From assembly GCF_904849725.1 (NCBI RefSeq), contig NC_058522.1, forward strand, positions 438,989,529 to 439,053,528: a stretch of 64,000 nt of DNA. The letters are read 5' to 3'. Origin of the DNA: Hordeum vulgare subsp. vulgare. Its lineage: Eukaryota > Streptophyta > Magnoliopsida > Poales > Poaceae. Below, one piece after another: positions 10,770-22,609 of the stretch (positions within the stretch are counted from its first letter, which is position 1; each line of letters starts with the position of its first letter). The notes under the pieces are model-generated. The model had not been told where the DNA came from. It ran no database searches and saw only the letters and a program-made list of their open reading frames with translations. A program made the translations under genes and the position numbers.

Positions 10770-11618
10770 TTAGCTAGGCATTGATAATTTTAATGATGCT
10801 CTCACGAAAGACAAGAATTGAAGCACAAAGAGAGAATCATATGGCATGTCGAAATCACATTTAAGTCTAATATACTTCCTATGAATAGGAATTTTATAAT
10901 CAAAAAAATTATCAAGGCAAGCAAAAACTAGCATCTGCAAGGGAGAAAAATAAAGGATTGACAATCTCAACATAACGAGAGGTAAATTAGTAATATGAAA
11001 ATTTTTAGGACCATATTTTCCTCTCTCATAATAATTGCATGTAAGATCATACTAAAATTCAACAATATATCTATCATATAAATTTTTCTCTTCATGATCT
11101 ACATGCATGCAAAGTTGACACTCTTCCAAAATAGTGGGATTATCATCAAATAAAATTATGACCTCTCCAAACCCACTTCTGTCAAAAATTTCATAAGATT
11201 GAACACTCTCCAAATTAGTGGGATCAATAATGCCTAAAGTTGACACTCTTCCAAACTCACTTTCAATATCATATCCATCAAGAGTATTAAATAAATTATT
11301 AAGATTATAAGAAGCATTATCACCCCAATCATGATCATTGCAATAAGTAGCGATCATGGCAAACTCATCAAATATAGCATCCCCAAGCTTGTGGGTTTGT
11401 ATATCATTAGCACAATTGATTTTAATAGAATTTATAAAAATATCATTGCAATCATGCTTTTCATTCAAGGAAACATCGTGAATCACTTCATCACAATTTT
11501 CAGATTCACGAATCTCAAGCAAAACTTCATAGAGATAATCAAGTACACTCAACTCACTAGCAATTGGTTCATCATAATTGGATCTCTTGAAAAGATTAGC
11601 AAGTGGATGAGGATCCAT
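10770..11618 (-). pseudogene. long acidic ORF in gag position, one nonsense codon
   Basis: ATG at 11618, about 280 bp downstream of the primer site. The frame is open for 188 codons to a TAG at 11052-11054, then continues in the same frame for 93 more codons to TAA at 10770. This suggests an ancestral protein of about 282 residues broken by a single nonsense change. The product is rich in Asp, Glu and Asn, with blocks such as LDYLYEVLLEI (residues 26-36) and CNDHDWGDN. I see no gag, zinc knuckle, protease or polymerase motif and do not recognise a family. Codons 77-81 (KLGDA) are encoded by the polypurine-tract 14-mer. The function is unknown. Confidence 0.6.
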
Positions 11619-11894
11619 ATCAATAGATTTTTAGCAAGAAAATATGCAAGCAAATAGAAGGCACATGGCAACATAAGCAGATGGCAAACAAGAAAAAAGG
11701 CAAACGGAAAAGAGGGCAAATAAAACAACAAATTTTTGTGAAGTGGTGGAGAGGAAAACTTGAGGCAAATGGAAAATAACGTAAATTGCGAGGAGATGAG
11801 ATTTGTGATTAGGAACCTGGTTGATGTTGAAGATCCTCCCCGGAAACAAGGCCAAAAAATGGCACGGTGGCGGGAGACTATCTTGACTGATCTT

Positions 11895-11911
11895 CCCCGG
11901 CAATGGTGCCA
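11895..11911 (-). other. primer-binding site of nested element
   Basis: On the minus strand TGGCACCATTGCCGGGG, separated by 11 bp from the LTR edge at 11923. It is the same site class as in the other Athila-like elements here. Confidence 0.75.
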
Positions 11912-11922
11912 GAAATTACTTT

Positions 11923-13486
11923 TGATGTCTGCTACAACTACGTCGGTATTTCCCCAAAGAGGAAGGGATGATGCAGTATAGCGATGGTAGGTATTTACCT
12001 CAGTGATGAGACCAATGTTATCGAACCAGTAGGAGAACCTCCCCAAACCATGTAAACAACACCTGCACACAAATAAAAAATACTCGCAACCCGACATGTT
12101 AAAGGGGTTGTCAATCCCTTTCGGGTACGACGCCTAAAGATAGGCAAATAATGTGAGGTAAAAGTGGTATATAGGATAAATAGATCGCGGAACAAATAAA
12201 TTGCAGCATGGTATTTTTGGTTTAATAGATCTAAAAATAAAAGCAAAGGAAAGTAAATCGCAAAGGCAAATATGATGAAAAGAGACCCGGGGGTCGTAGG
12301 TTTCACTAGTGGCTTCTCTCGAGAAAAAATAGCAAACGGTGGGAAAACAATTATTGTTAGGAAATTGATAGAACTTAAAATAATCATGACGATATCCAAG
12401 CAGTGATCATTATATAGGCATCACATCCAAGATTAGTAGACCGACTCCTGCCTGCATCTACTACTATTACTCCACACATCGACCGCTATCCAACATGCAT
12501 CTAGTGTATTAAGTTCATGGAAAAACGGAGTAATGCAATAAGAACGATGACATGATATAGACAAGATCTATTTATATAGAAATAGACCCCATCTTGTTAT
12601 CCTTAATAGCAACGATACATACGTGTTGTTTCCCTTTCTATCACTTGGATCAAGCACCGTAAGATTGAACCCATCACAAAGCACCTCTTCCTATTGCAAG
12701 ATAAATAGATCAAGTTGGCCAAACAAAACCCAAATATTGGAGAAGAAATACGAGGCTATAATCAATCACGCATATAAGTGATCAAAGAAAACTCAAATAA
12801 CTTTCATGGATAAAAACATAGATCTGGTCATAAACTCAAAGTTCATCGGATCCCAACAAACACACCGCAAAAAGACTTACATCATATGGATCTCCAAGAG
12901 ACCATTGTATTGATAATCAAGAGAGAGAGGAAGCCATCTAGCTACTAACTACGGACCCGTAGGTCTACAAAGAACTACTCACGCATCATCGGAGAGGCAC
13001 CATTGGACATGATGAACCCCTCCGTGATGGTGTCTAGATTGGATCTAGTGTTTTAGGACTCTACGCCGGCTCGAATTGATTTTTGTCCCCCCCCTCTTAG
13101 GGTTTTTGGAATATTGGGGTTATTTATAGAGCAAAGAGGCGGTGCGGGAGGCCAACGAGGAGGGCACAACCCATCGGGGCACGTCTGGGGCGCCCTGGTG
13201 GGTTGTGCTCCCATCAGAGCTCCCCTCAGGTGTGTTCCTGGTCCATTGGATGTCTTCTAGCCCAAAAAATCCACAAAAAGTTTCGTTGCGTTTGGAATCC
13301 GTTTGGTATTGATTTCCTGCGATGTAAAAAACATGTAGAAAACAACAACTAGCACTGGGCACTCTGTCAATAGGTTAGTACCAAAAAATGATATAAAATG
13401 ACTATAAAATGATTGTAAAACATCCAAGAATGATAATATAACAACATGGAACAATCAAAAATTATAGATACGTTTGAGACGTATCA
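11923..13486 (-). repeat. 5' LTR of nested element
   Basis: Inner edge TGATGTCTGC at 11923 and outer edge GACGTATCA at 13486, giving TG...CA termini and 1564 bp. This is the complete LTR copy. Open frames inside it are not genes. Confidence 0.85.
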
Positions 13487-13491
13487 CCCCT

Positions 13492-14793
13492 CCTCTATTT
13501 ATAGGGGGAAGGGGAGAGGGGGGCAGCCACCCTAGATGGCCTAGGAGGGGGCGGCAGCGGTCAAGGGGGTGGCTTGCCTCCCAAGTTGGTGGGAAGCAGC
13601 CCCCACGGCCTAGGTATCCCAGCCCTAGGCGCCTTGGGCCCCTTGTGTGGTGCGCACCAGCCAACCAGGGAGATGGTTCCCTCCCAATTTTAGCCCATGT
13701 GGCCCACCGGGACAGGTGGCCCCTCCCGGTAGACCCCCGGAACCCTTTCGGTGGTCCCGGTACAATACCGATAAAAACCCCAAACCTTTCCGGTGACCGA
13801 AACTGGACTTCCCATATACAAATCTTCACCTCCAGACTATTTCGGAATTCCTCGTGATGTCCGCGATCTCATCTGAGACTCCGAACAACCTTCTATAACC
13901 ACATATACAATTCCCATTACAACTCTAGCGTCACTGAACCTTAAGTGTGTAGACCCTACAGGTTCGGGAACCATGCACACATGACCGAGACGCCTCTCCT
14001 GCCAATAACCAACAGCGGGATCTGGATACCCATATTGGCTCCCACATGTTCCACGATGATCTCATCGGATGAACCACGATGTCGGGGATTCACTTAATCC
14101 CGTATACAATTCCCTTTGTCCATCGGTATATTACTTGCCCGAGATTAGATCGTCGGTATCCCTATACCTTGTTCAATCTCGCTACCGACAAGTCTATTTA
14201 CTCGTTTCGTAACACATGATTCCGTGACTAACTCCTTAGTCACATTGAGCTCATTATGATGATCTATTACCGAGTGGGCCCACATATACCTCTTCTTCGC
14301 ACGGAGTGACAAATCCCAGTCTCGATTCGTACCAACCCAACAGATACTGTCGGAGATACCTGTAATGCACCTTTATAGTCACCCAGTTAGTTGTGACGTT
14401 TGATACACCCAAAGCATTCTCTTAATGTATCTGAGAGTTGCACAATCTCATGGTCTAAGGAAATGATACTTGACATTAGAAAAGCTTTAGCAAATGAACT
14501 ACACGATCTTGTGATATGTTTAGGATTGGGTCTTGTCCATCACATCCTTCTCCTAATGATGTGACCGCGTTATCAACGACATCCGATATCCATGGTCAGG
14601 AAACCATGACCATCTATTGATCAACGAGCTAGTCAACTAGAGACTCACTAGGGCCATGGTGTGGTCTATGTATTCACACATGTATTACAGTTTCCAGTTA
14701 ATACAAATATAGCATGAGCAATAGACAATTATCATGAACAAGGAAATATAATAATAACCATTTTATTATTGCCTCCAGGGCATATTTCCAACA
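13492..14793 (-). repeat. copia 3' LTR, proximal part
   Basis: Continues the LTR begun at 7832. It resumes with CCTCTATTTATAGG exactly where the intact 5' copy continues after CCCCT, and ends CATATTTCCAACA at 14793. On the minus strand this gives the TGTTGGAAATATG start typical of the group. The GC-rich open frames at 13455-13857 are LTR sequence. Confidence 0.85.
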
Positions 14794-14808
14794 GTCTCCC
14801 ACTTACAC
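14794..14808 (-). other. copia polypurine tract
   Basis: On the minus strand this is GTGTAAGTGGGAGAC, directly before the 3' LTR start. It is the usual purine-rich primer of this copia group. Confidence 0.7.
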
Positions 14809-14813
14809 TAGAG

Positions 14814-16403
14814 TCAATAATCTAGATACATTGTGATGAATCGAACACCCATAGAGTTCTGGTGTTGATCATGTTTCGCTCGTGGAAGAGGTTTAGTCAA
14901 TGGATCTGCGACATTCAGATCCGTATGTACTTTACAAATATCTATATCTCGATCGTGAATGTATCCACGAATGGAGCTCAAGCGGCGCTTGATGTGCTTG
15001 GTCTTCTTGTGAAACCTGGGCTCCTTGGCAATGGCAATAGCTCGAGTGTTGTCACAGAAGAGAGTCATCAGGCCGGACACATTGGGAATCACTCCTAGGT
15101 CGGTGATGAACTCCTTCATACAGACTCCTTCCTATGCTGCTTCCGAAGCAGCTATGTACTCTGCTTCACATGTAGATGCCGCCATGACGCTTTGCTTGCA
15201 ACTACACCAGCTTACTGCCCCATTATTCAAAATATACACGTATCCGGTTTGTGCCTTGGGGTCATCCGGATCTGTGTCGAAGATAGCATCGACATAACCC
15301 TTTACGATGAGCTCTTCGGCACCACCATAAACGAGAAACATATCTTTAGTGCTTTTCACGTACTTAAGGATATTCTTGACCGCTGTCTAGTGATCCATTG
15401 TGGGATCACTTTAGTAACTCCCTACCAAACTTATAGCAAGGTTCACATCAGGTCTGGTACACAGCATGGCATACATAATAGAGCTTATGGCTGAAGCATA
15501 GGGGATGATACTCATCTTTTCTCTATCTTCTCCCGTGGTCGGGCATTGAGTTGTGCTCAATCTCACACCTTGCAATACAGGCAAGAACCCCTTATTGGAC
15601 TTATCCATATTGAACTTCTTCAACATCTTGTCAAGGTATGTGCTTTTGTGAAAGACCAATGAGGTGTCTCGATCTATCTCTATAGATCATGATGCCTAAT
15701 ATGTAAGCAGCTTCTCCAAGGTCCTTCATTGAAAAACACTTATTCAAGTAGGTCTTTATTCTTTCCAAAAGTTCTATATCATTTCCCATCAACAATTTAT
15801 CATCTACATATAAAATGAGAAATCCTACAGAGCTCCCACTCACTTTCTTGTAAATACAGGCATCTCCATAAGTCTGTACAAACCTCATCAAAGTGAATGT
15901 TCCAACTCCGAGATGCTTGCACCAGCCCATAGATGGAGCTCTTGAGCTTGCATACCTTGTCAGCATTTTTTAGGATCGACAAAACCTTCTGACTGCATCA
16001 TATACAATTCTTCCTTAAGAAAGATGTTAAGGAATGCCGGTTTGACGTCCATTTGCTAGATATCATAACCATAAAATGCGGCAACTGCTAACATGATTCG
16101 GATGGACTTCAGCATCGCTACGGGTGTGAAAGTCTCATCGTAGTCAACTCCTTGAACTTGTCGATCACACTTAGCGACAAGTCGAGCCTTATAGACGGCC
16201 ACATTACCATCCGCGTCAGACTTCTTCTTAAAGATCCATTTATTTTCTATGGTTTGCCGATCATTGGGCAAGTCCACCAAAGTCCATACTTTCTTGTCAT
16301 TCATGGATCCTAGCTCGGATTTCATGGCTTCAAGCCATTTGTTAGAATCCGGGCCCGCCATCGCTTCTTCATAGTTTGAAGGTTCACTGTTGTCTAACAA
16401 CAT
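14814..16403 (-). pseudogene. copia reverse transcriptase and RNase H, degenerate
   Basis: The RT domain starts at 16403-16056 (NKWIFKKK, YKARLVAK, GVDYDETFTPVA), breaks at a stop near 16056, and continues in other frames at 15631-15966 with the polymerase motif YVDD intact (FLILYVDDKLLMGND) and LGEAAYILG. RT then RNase H sequence follows at 15411-15659 (ending TRPDVNLA) and 15132-15359 (GYVDAIFDTDPDD, TGYVYILNNGAVSW, STCEAEYIA). The tail is 14814-15119 with LFCDNTRAIAIAKEP and HTDLNVADPLTKPL. At least four frame breaks or stops separate these blocks, so the enzyme is dead even though the YVDD core survives. Confidence 0.85.
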
Positions 16404-16715
16404 GATTTCCAGGACAGGGTTGTCGTACTACTCTGGTTTCGAATGTGTCCTCATGGGCCTACAAAGTTCAGTAGTAACTTGATCTGAAGTTTCATGATCA
16501 TCATCATTAACTTCCTTTCTAGTAGGTGCACGCACCACAGAAACATTTTCCTACGCTACGCTACTCTCCGGTTCGAGAGGGCGTACAATTACCTCATCAA
16601 GTTCTACTTTCCTCCCACTCACTTCTTTCGAGACAAACTCCTTTTCTAGAAAGGATCCATTCTTGGCAACAAAGATCTTGCCTTTGGATCTGAGATACAA
16701 GGTATACCCAATAGT
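16404..16715 (-). pseudogene. copia linker between integrase and reverse transcriptase
   Basis: This is the expected position of the integrase C-terminal region. Several stops interrupt it and I see no conserved motif beyond short shared peptides. Confidence 0.5.
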
Positions 16716-17615
16716 TTATTTAGGGTATCCTATGAAGACGCACTTTTCTGACTTGGGTTCGAGCTTTTCAGGTTGAAGTTTCTTGACATAAGCATTGCAT
16801 CCCCAAACTTTCAGAAATGACAGCTTAGGTTTCTTCCCAAACCATAATTCATACGTTGTCGTCTTAACGTATTTAGACGGTGCCCTATTTAAAGTGAATG
16901 CGGTAGTCTCCAATGCATATCCCCAAAATGATAGCGGCAAATCAGCAAGAGACATCATAGATTGCACAATATTCAATAGAGTGCGATTACAACGTTCAGA
17001 CACACCGTTACACTGAGGTGTGTCGGGCGGTGTGAGTTGTGAAACAATTCCACATTTCCTTAAGTGCGTTCCAAACTTGCGACTCAAATATTCTCCTCCA
17101 CGATTAGATCGCAAGAACTTTATTTTCTAATCACATTGATTCTCTACCTCACTCTGAAATTCTTTGAACCTTTCAAAGGTCTCAGACTTGTGTTTCATTA
17201 AGTAGACATACCCATATCTGCTTAAGTCATCAGTCAGGGTGAGAACATACCTGTAGCCACCGCGAGCCTCAACGCTCATTGGACCACATACATCGGTATG
17301 TATAATTTCCAACAAGTTGGTTGCTCGCTCCATTGTTCCGGAGAACGGAGTCTTGGTCATCTTGTCCATGAGGCATGGTTCGCACGTGCCAAATGATTCA
17401 AAACCAAGAGACTCCTAAAGTCCATCTATATGGAGTTTCTTCATGCGTTTGACACTGATATGACCAAGGCAACAGTGCCACAAGTATGTGGTACTATCAT
17501 TATCAACCTTACATATTTTGGTACTCACACTATGAATAAATGTAACATCATGTTCGAGATTCATTAAGAATAAACCATTGACCAGCGGGGCATGACCATA
17601 AAACATATCTCTCAT
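16716..17615 (-). pseudogene. copia integrase, degenerate
   Basis: The pre-integrase zinc region is at 17415-17615 (WHCCLGHISVKRMKKL), the core at 17127-17369 (IIHTDVCGPM, with the first catalytic Asp), and the rest at 16716-17114 (GGEYLS, PQCNGVSERCNRTL with the catalytic Glu, then FLKVWGCNAYVK and KCVFIGYPK). Stops separate the three blocks. The second catalytic Asp of the DDE triad, normally in RSDRGGEY, is Asn here (codon 17103-17105). Integrase would insert the DNA copy into the genome; this copy cannot. Confidence 0.85.
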
Positions 17616-17648
17616 ATAAATAGAACAACCATTATTCTCATATTTAAA

Positions 17649-18798
17649 TCAGTAGCCATCTCGCATCAAACGAGATCCGGATACAATGTTCATGCTCAAA
17701 ACTGGTACTAAATAACAAGTATTGAAGTTTAAAACTAATCCCGAAGGTAGATGTAGAGGTAGTGTGCCGACGGCGATCACATCGACCTTGGAACCACTCC
17801 CGACGCACATCGTCACCTCGTCCTTCGCCAATCTCCGCTTATTCCATAGCTCCTGTTTTGAGTTACAAATGTGAGCAACTGCACGAGTATCAAATACCGA
17901 GGAGCTACTACGAGCGTTGGTAAGGTACACATCAATAACATGTATATTATATATACCTTTGACATTCCCGGCCTTCTTATCCGCTAAGTACTTGGGGCAA
18001 TCACGCTTCAAGTGACCGGTTCCCTTGCAATAATGGCACTCAGTCTTAGGCTTGGGTCCATTCTTGGGCTTCTTCCCGGCTACTGATTTACCGGGAGCAG
18101 CAACTGCTTTGTCGCCCTTCTTGAAGTTCTTCTTACCCTTGCCTTTCTTGAAACTGGTGATCATATTCACCATCAACACTTGACGTTCCTTTTTGATTTC
18201 CACCTCCGCTGATTTCAGCATTGAATATAACTCAGGAATGGACTTCTCCATCCCTTGCATATTGTAGTTCATCACAAAGCTCTTGTAGCTTGGAAGCGAC
18301 TGGAGGATTCTGTGAATAACCGAGTCATCCGGAAGATTAACTCCCAACTGAGACAAGCGGTTGTGCAATCCAGACATTTTAAGTATGTGCTCGCTGAAAA
18401 AAACCATTTTCCTCCATCTTACAACTAAAGAACTTGTCGGAGACTTCATATCGCTCAACCCGAACATTAGCTTGGAAAACCAGTTTCAGCTCTTGGAACA
18501 TCTCATGTGCTCCATGTTGCTCAAAACGCTTTTGGATCCCTGGTTCTAAACTATAAAGCATGCCGCACTAAAGCAGGGAGTAATCATCACTACATGACTG
18601 CCAGGCATTCATGACGTCTTGAGCCGCTGGGACTTCAGGTGCGGCACCTAGCGGCGCTTCAAGGACATATATTTTCTTGGAAGCTATGAGGATGAGCCTC
18701 AAGTTATGGACCCAATCTATATAGTTGCTTCCATCGTCTTTCAGCTTAGTTTTCTCTAGGAATGCGTTGAAGTTGAGGGGAACATTAGCGTGGGCCAT
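17649..18798 (-). pseudogene. copia gag and protease, degenerate
   Basis: ATG at 18798 begins a gag frame that stops at 18568 (TAG). It resumes at 18561, shifts frame near 18400, then runs open from 18467 to 17649. Visible features are the gag core (LHNRLSQLGV, DDSVIHRILQSLP), a Lys-rich stretch, and the zinc knuckle CHYCKGTGHLKRDC. The protease site reads Phe-Asp-Thr-Arg, where the family has Asp-Thr-Gly (Arg codon 17883-17885). The loss of the active-site Gly alone would abolish processing. Confidence 0.85.
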
Positions 18799-20048
18799 TG
18801 GATCTACAATATAGATTGTAAAGACAATTTTATATTAAGTTCATGATAATTAAGTTCATCTAATCAAATTATTCAATGAACTCCCAGTCAGATAAACATT
18901 CGTCTAGTCATCTAAGTGATACATGATCCATATCGACTAGGACGTGTCCGATCAACACGTGAGACGGACTAGTCATCAATGGTGAACATCTCCATGTTGA
19001 TCGCATCAACTATACGACTCATGTTCGACCTTTCAGTCTCTCGTGTTTCGAGGCCATGTATGTACATGCTAGGCTCGTCAAGTCAACCTAACTGTTTTGC
19101 ATGTGTAAAGCTGGCTTACACCCGTTGTATGCGAACGTTAGAATCTATCGCACCCGATCATCACGTGGTGCTTCGAAACAACGATCCTTCGCAATGGTGC
19201 ACACTTAGGGGGAACACATTTCTTGAAATTTTAGTGATGGATCATCTTATTTACTACCATCGTTCTAAGCAAATAATATGTAATAACATAATAAACATCA
19301 CATGCAAATCATAAAGTGACATGATATGGCCAATATCATCTGGCGCCTTTGATCTCCATCTTCGGGGCGATCACTATCGTCATCAGCATGACACCATGAT
19401 CTCCATCATCGTGTCTTCATGAAGTTTTCTCGCCAACTATTGCTTCTACTACTATGGCTAACGGTTAGCAATAATGTACAGTAATCATATGGCGTTTTTA
19501 TTGACATGCAGGTCATACAATAAATGAAGAAAACTCCTATGGCTCCTGCCAGTTGTCATACTCATCGACATGCAAGTCGTGAATCCTATTACAAGAACAT
19601 GATCAATCTCTTACATCACATATATTTCATCACATCCTTTTGGCCATATCACATCACATAGCATACCCTGCAAAAACAAGTTAGACATCCTCTAATTGTT
19701 GTTGCATGTTTTATGTGGCTGCTATGGGTTTCTAGCAAGAACGTTTCTTACCTATGTTACAACCACAACGGTGATATGCCAATTGCTATTTACCCTTCAT
19801 AAGGACCCTCTTCATCGAATCTGACCCGACTAAAGTGGGAGAGATAGACACCCGCTAGCCACCTTATGCAACAAGTGCATGTTAGGCGGTGGAACCAGTC
19901 TCACATAAGTGTACGTGTAAAGTCGGTCCGGGCGGTTCATCCCACAATGCCGCTGAATCAAGATAGGACAAGTAACGGTAAGCAAATTGACCAAATCATC
20001 ATGCACAACTTACTTGTGTTCTACTCGTGCATAGAATCTACGCATAGA
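18799..20048 (-). other. copia 5' leader
   Basis: 1.25 kb between the primer site and the gag ATG, with no supported gene. A long untranslated leader is usual for the BARE-like group. Short open frames such as 18979-19314 (plus strand) lack any recognisable motif. Confidence 0.6.
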
Positions 20049-20065
20049 CCTGGCTCATGATACCA
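20049..20065 (-). other. copia primer-binding site
   Basis: On the minus strand TGGTATCATGAGCCAGG, one base from the LTR edge. It resembles the initiator-Met tRNA site TGGTATCAGAGC used by copia elements, with one extra T. Confidence 0.75.
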
Positions 20066-20066
20066 C

Positions 20067-20550
20067 TGTTGGGGAACGTAGTAATAATTCAAAATTTTCC
20101 TACGTATCACCAAGATCAATCTAGGAATGCTAGCAACAAGAGAGGGAGAGCATATTCATACCATTGAAGATCGCTAAGCGGAAGTGTTACAATGAATGCG
20201 GTTGATGGAGTCATACTCGCGGCGATTCAAATAGCGGAAGATCTGATCCAAGCACCGAGCGAATGGCGCCTCCGCGTTCAACACGTATAGCCCGGGGACA
20301 TCTGCTCCTTCTTGATCTAGCAAGTGGGGAGGATAAGTTGAGGGAGAACTCCAACAGTACGACAACATGGTGGCGGTGGAGCTTGTGGTTCTCCGGCAGG
20401 GCTTCGCCAACCGCCTCGGAAGAGGAGAAGTGGAGGGGTAGGGCTACGCCAATGGGGAGGGTTCAGGTGTGCCGCAACCCTCTCACCCCTCCTCTATTTA
20501 TAGGGGAGAGGGGAGAGGGGTATGGCCACCGTAGATGGCCTAGGAGGGGG
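20067..20550 (-). repeat. copia 5' LTR, truncated
   Basis: Starts TGTTGGGGAACG and follows the 3' LTR until TAGGAGGGGG at 20550. The sequence beyond is unrelated, and about 1.25 kb of LTR is missing. It preserves the uninterrupted version of the site where the nested element entered the other LTR. Confidence 0.85.
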
Positions 20551-20818
20551 TATCCAACTTTCTTGCTCATGAAGACCTCGGGCATTTGAGGAAGCCCGTC
20601 ATCGTAATATACAAACCAAGTTTTTAATAATGCATGTGCCACTTTGATAGTAGAAAAGTCCCTTCTCTCTCTTTTCTCTCATTTTTTTCATTCTCCTTTT
20701 TTGATATGGTGGGATGATTTAGCGTTTGCCTTTTTTATTTCCTCACTTAGACAATGCTCTAATAATCATGATCATCACACTGTTAGTTTCTTACAACTCA
20801 ATGAAAACTCGATATGAA
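20551..20818. other. unassigned repetitive fragment, left part
   Basis: AT-rich sequence with no supported gene. The solo LTR at 20824 splits it from 22610 onward. It resembles non-coding parts of Triticeae elements that I have seen, but I cannot name the family. Confidence 0.4.
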
Positions 20819-22609
20819 GAACTTATTGGAAATATGTCGTAGAGGCAATAATGAAGTGGTTATTATTATATTTCCTTGTTCATGATAATCGTTTATTATC
20901 CGTGCTAGAGTTTTATTGACCGGAAACTCAAATACATGTGTGGATACATAGACAACATATTGTCCCTAGTGAGCCTCTAAAGGACTAGCTCGTTGATCAA
21001 AGATGGTCAAGGTTTCCTAGCCATAGACATGAGTTTACATTTGATAACGGGATCACATCATTAGGAGAATGATGTGACAGACAAGACCCAAACTATGAAC
21101 GTAGCATATGATCGTGTCAGTTTATTGCTATTGTTTTCTACGTGTCAAGTATTTGTTCCTATGACCATGAGATCATGCAACTCCCGGACACCGGAGGAAT
21201 GCCTTGTGTGTATCAAATGTTACAATGTAACTGGGTGACTATAAAGGTGCTCTACAGGTGTCTCCGAGGGTGTCTGTTGGGTTGGCGTGGATCGAGACTG
21301 GGATCTGTCGCTTCGTTTGACGGAGAGGTATCTCTAGGACCCACGTGGTAATACAGCATTACAAGAAGCTTGCAAGCTATGTGACTAAGGAGTTAGTCAC
21401 ATGATCTTATACTACGGAATAGGTAAAGAGACTTGCGAGTAATGAGATTGAACTAGGTATGAAGATACCGACGATCGAATCTCGGGCAAGTAACATACCG
21501 ATGGACAAAGGGAACAACATACGGGATTAACTGAATCCTTGACATAGAGGTTCAACCGATAAAGATCTTCGTAGAATATGTAGGGACCAATATGGGCATC
21601 CAGGTCCCGCTATTGGTTATTGACCGGAGAGTGTCTCGGTCATGTCTGCATAGTTCTCGAACCCGCAGAGTCTGCACACTTAAGGTTCGGTGATGTTTCG
21701 GTATTATTGAGTTATGCGTGTTGGTGAGCGAAGGTTGTTCGGAGTCCCGGATGAGATCCCGGACGTCACGAGGAGCTCCGGAATGGTTCTCGAGTAAATA
21801 TTTATATATAGGAAAGTGGTATTCGGGTTCCGGATTAGTTTTGGGGATTTCACGTATTGTACCGGGAGTGCCGAAAGGGTCCCAGGGGTCCACCGGGAGG
21901 GGCCCACCCACCCCGGGGGGCACATGGGCCTAGGAGGTGGCACACCAGCCCCTGGTGGGCTTGGGCAGCCAACCCCAAGAGGCCCATGCGCCAAGGCTTG
22001 ATGGAGGAGGTGGAGGAGGAGTCCTCCCAAGGGTATCCACCTCGCTTGTGGGAGGTGGCCTCTCCCCCCCCCCCCACTTCGGCCGAACCCCTCCTCCTTG
22101 GAGGAGGGGCCAAGGCTAGCCCACCTACCCCTTCCTCCTATATATAGTGGAGGTTTTGAGGGCAGCCACCACCTAAAAAGCCACATGCTTCCCTATCCTT
22201 CATAGATCGTCTTCTTCGTCTAGATTAGTTCGGTAGATCTCGGCGAAGCCCTGCTGGATTAGTTCACCACCACCGCCACCACGTCGCCGTGCTGCCAGAG
22301 AACTCATCTACCTATCCATCCTCCCTTGCTAGATCAAGAAGGCGGAGATCGTCATCAAGCTGTACGTGTGCTCCACGCGGAGGTGTCGTATGTTCGGCAC
22401 TAGATCGTGATTGGATCGCGGGACGGCTTGCAATTTGGATCGCGAAGACGTTCGACTACATCAACCGTGTTTCTTAATGCTCCCCGCTTAGTGATCTACA
22501 AAGGTATGTGGATCCGATCTCTCCTCTCGTATATGGTCATCACCATGGATAGATCTTGTATGTGCATAGGAAATTTTTTGTTTCCCATGCTACATTCCCC
22601 AACGGAACT
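20819..22609 (+). mobile_element. copia solo LTR (BARE/WIS/Angela-like)
   Basis: The LTR is 20824-22604 (1781 bp), flanked by a perfect 5-bp duplication GAACT at 20819-20823 and 22605-22609. It starts TATTGGAAATATG and ends CCCCAACG, so both terminal dinucleotides differ from TG...CA by one transition. The body is recognisable throughout. It is the same group as, but opposite orientation to, the copia element on its left. No internal domain remains. GC-rich open frames at 21704-22186 are LTR sequence. Confidence 0.92.

Larger units (their letters stand above)
8254..13491 (-). mobile_element. non-autonomous Athila-like element nested in copia LTR
   Basis: The element is 8259-13486 (5228 bp), flanked by CCCCT at 8254-8258 and 13487-13491. 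The intact copia LTR copy at about 20492 has one CCCCT at this point. It has a 1564-bp 5' LTR (11923-13486), primer site (11895-11911), one long ORF in place of gag (10770-11618), about 2.3 kb without pol, and a 3' LTR cut to 239 bp (8259-8497). There is no recognisable gag, protease, RT or integrase, so movement would need proteins from a partner element. LTR type resembles Triticeae Sabrina/WHAM-like sequences, by memory only. Confidence 0.85.
7832..20550 (-). mobile_element. copia element (BARE/WIS/Angela-like) with nested insertion
   Basis: A minus-strand Ty1/copia retrotransposon. From left to right it has a 3' LTR (7832-8258 plus 13492-14793, split by a nested element), polypurine tract (14794-14808), degenerate polyprotein (14814-18798), 1.25-kb leader (18799-20048), initiator-Met-type primer site (20049-20065) and a truncated 5' LTR (20067-20550). 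LTR edges TGTTGGGGAACG and its partner TTTCCAACA are typical of the Triticeae BARE/WIS/Angela group. It sits in the Gypsy1 pol. About 1.25 kb of the 5' LTR and the right flank are missing, so no target duplication can be shown. Confidence 0.85.

Noticed and set aside
21704..22186. 160-codon frame and overlapping frames in the copia solo LTR
   Set aside because: This is the GC-rich part of the LTR; the copies in the other copia LTR show frameshifts, and no protein is known from this region.
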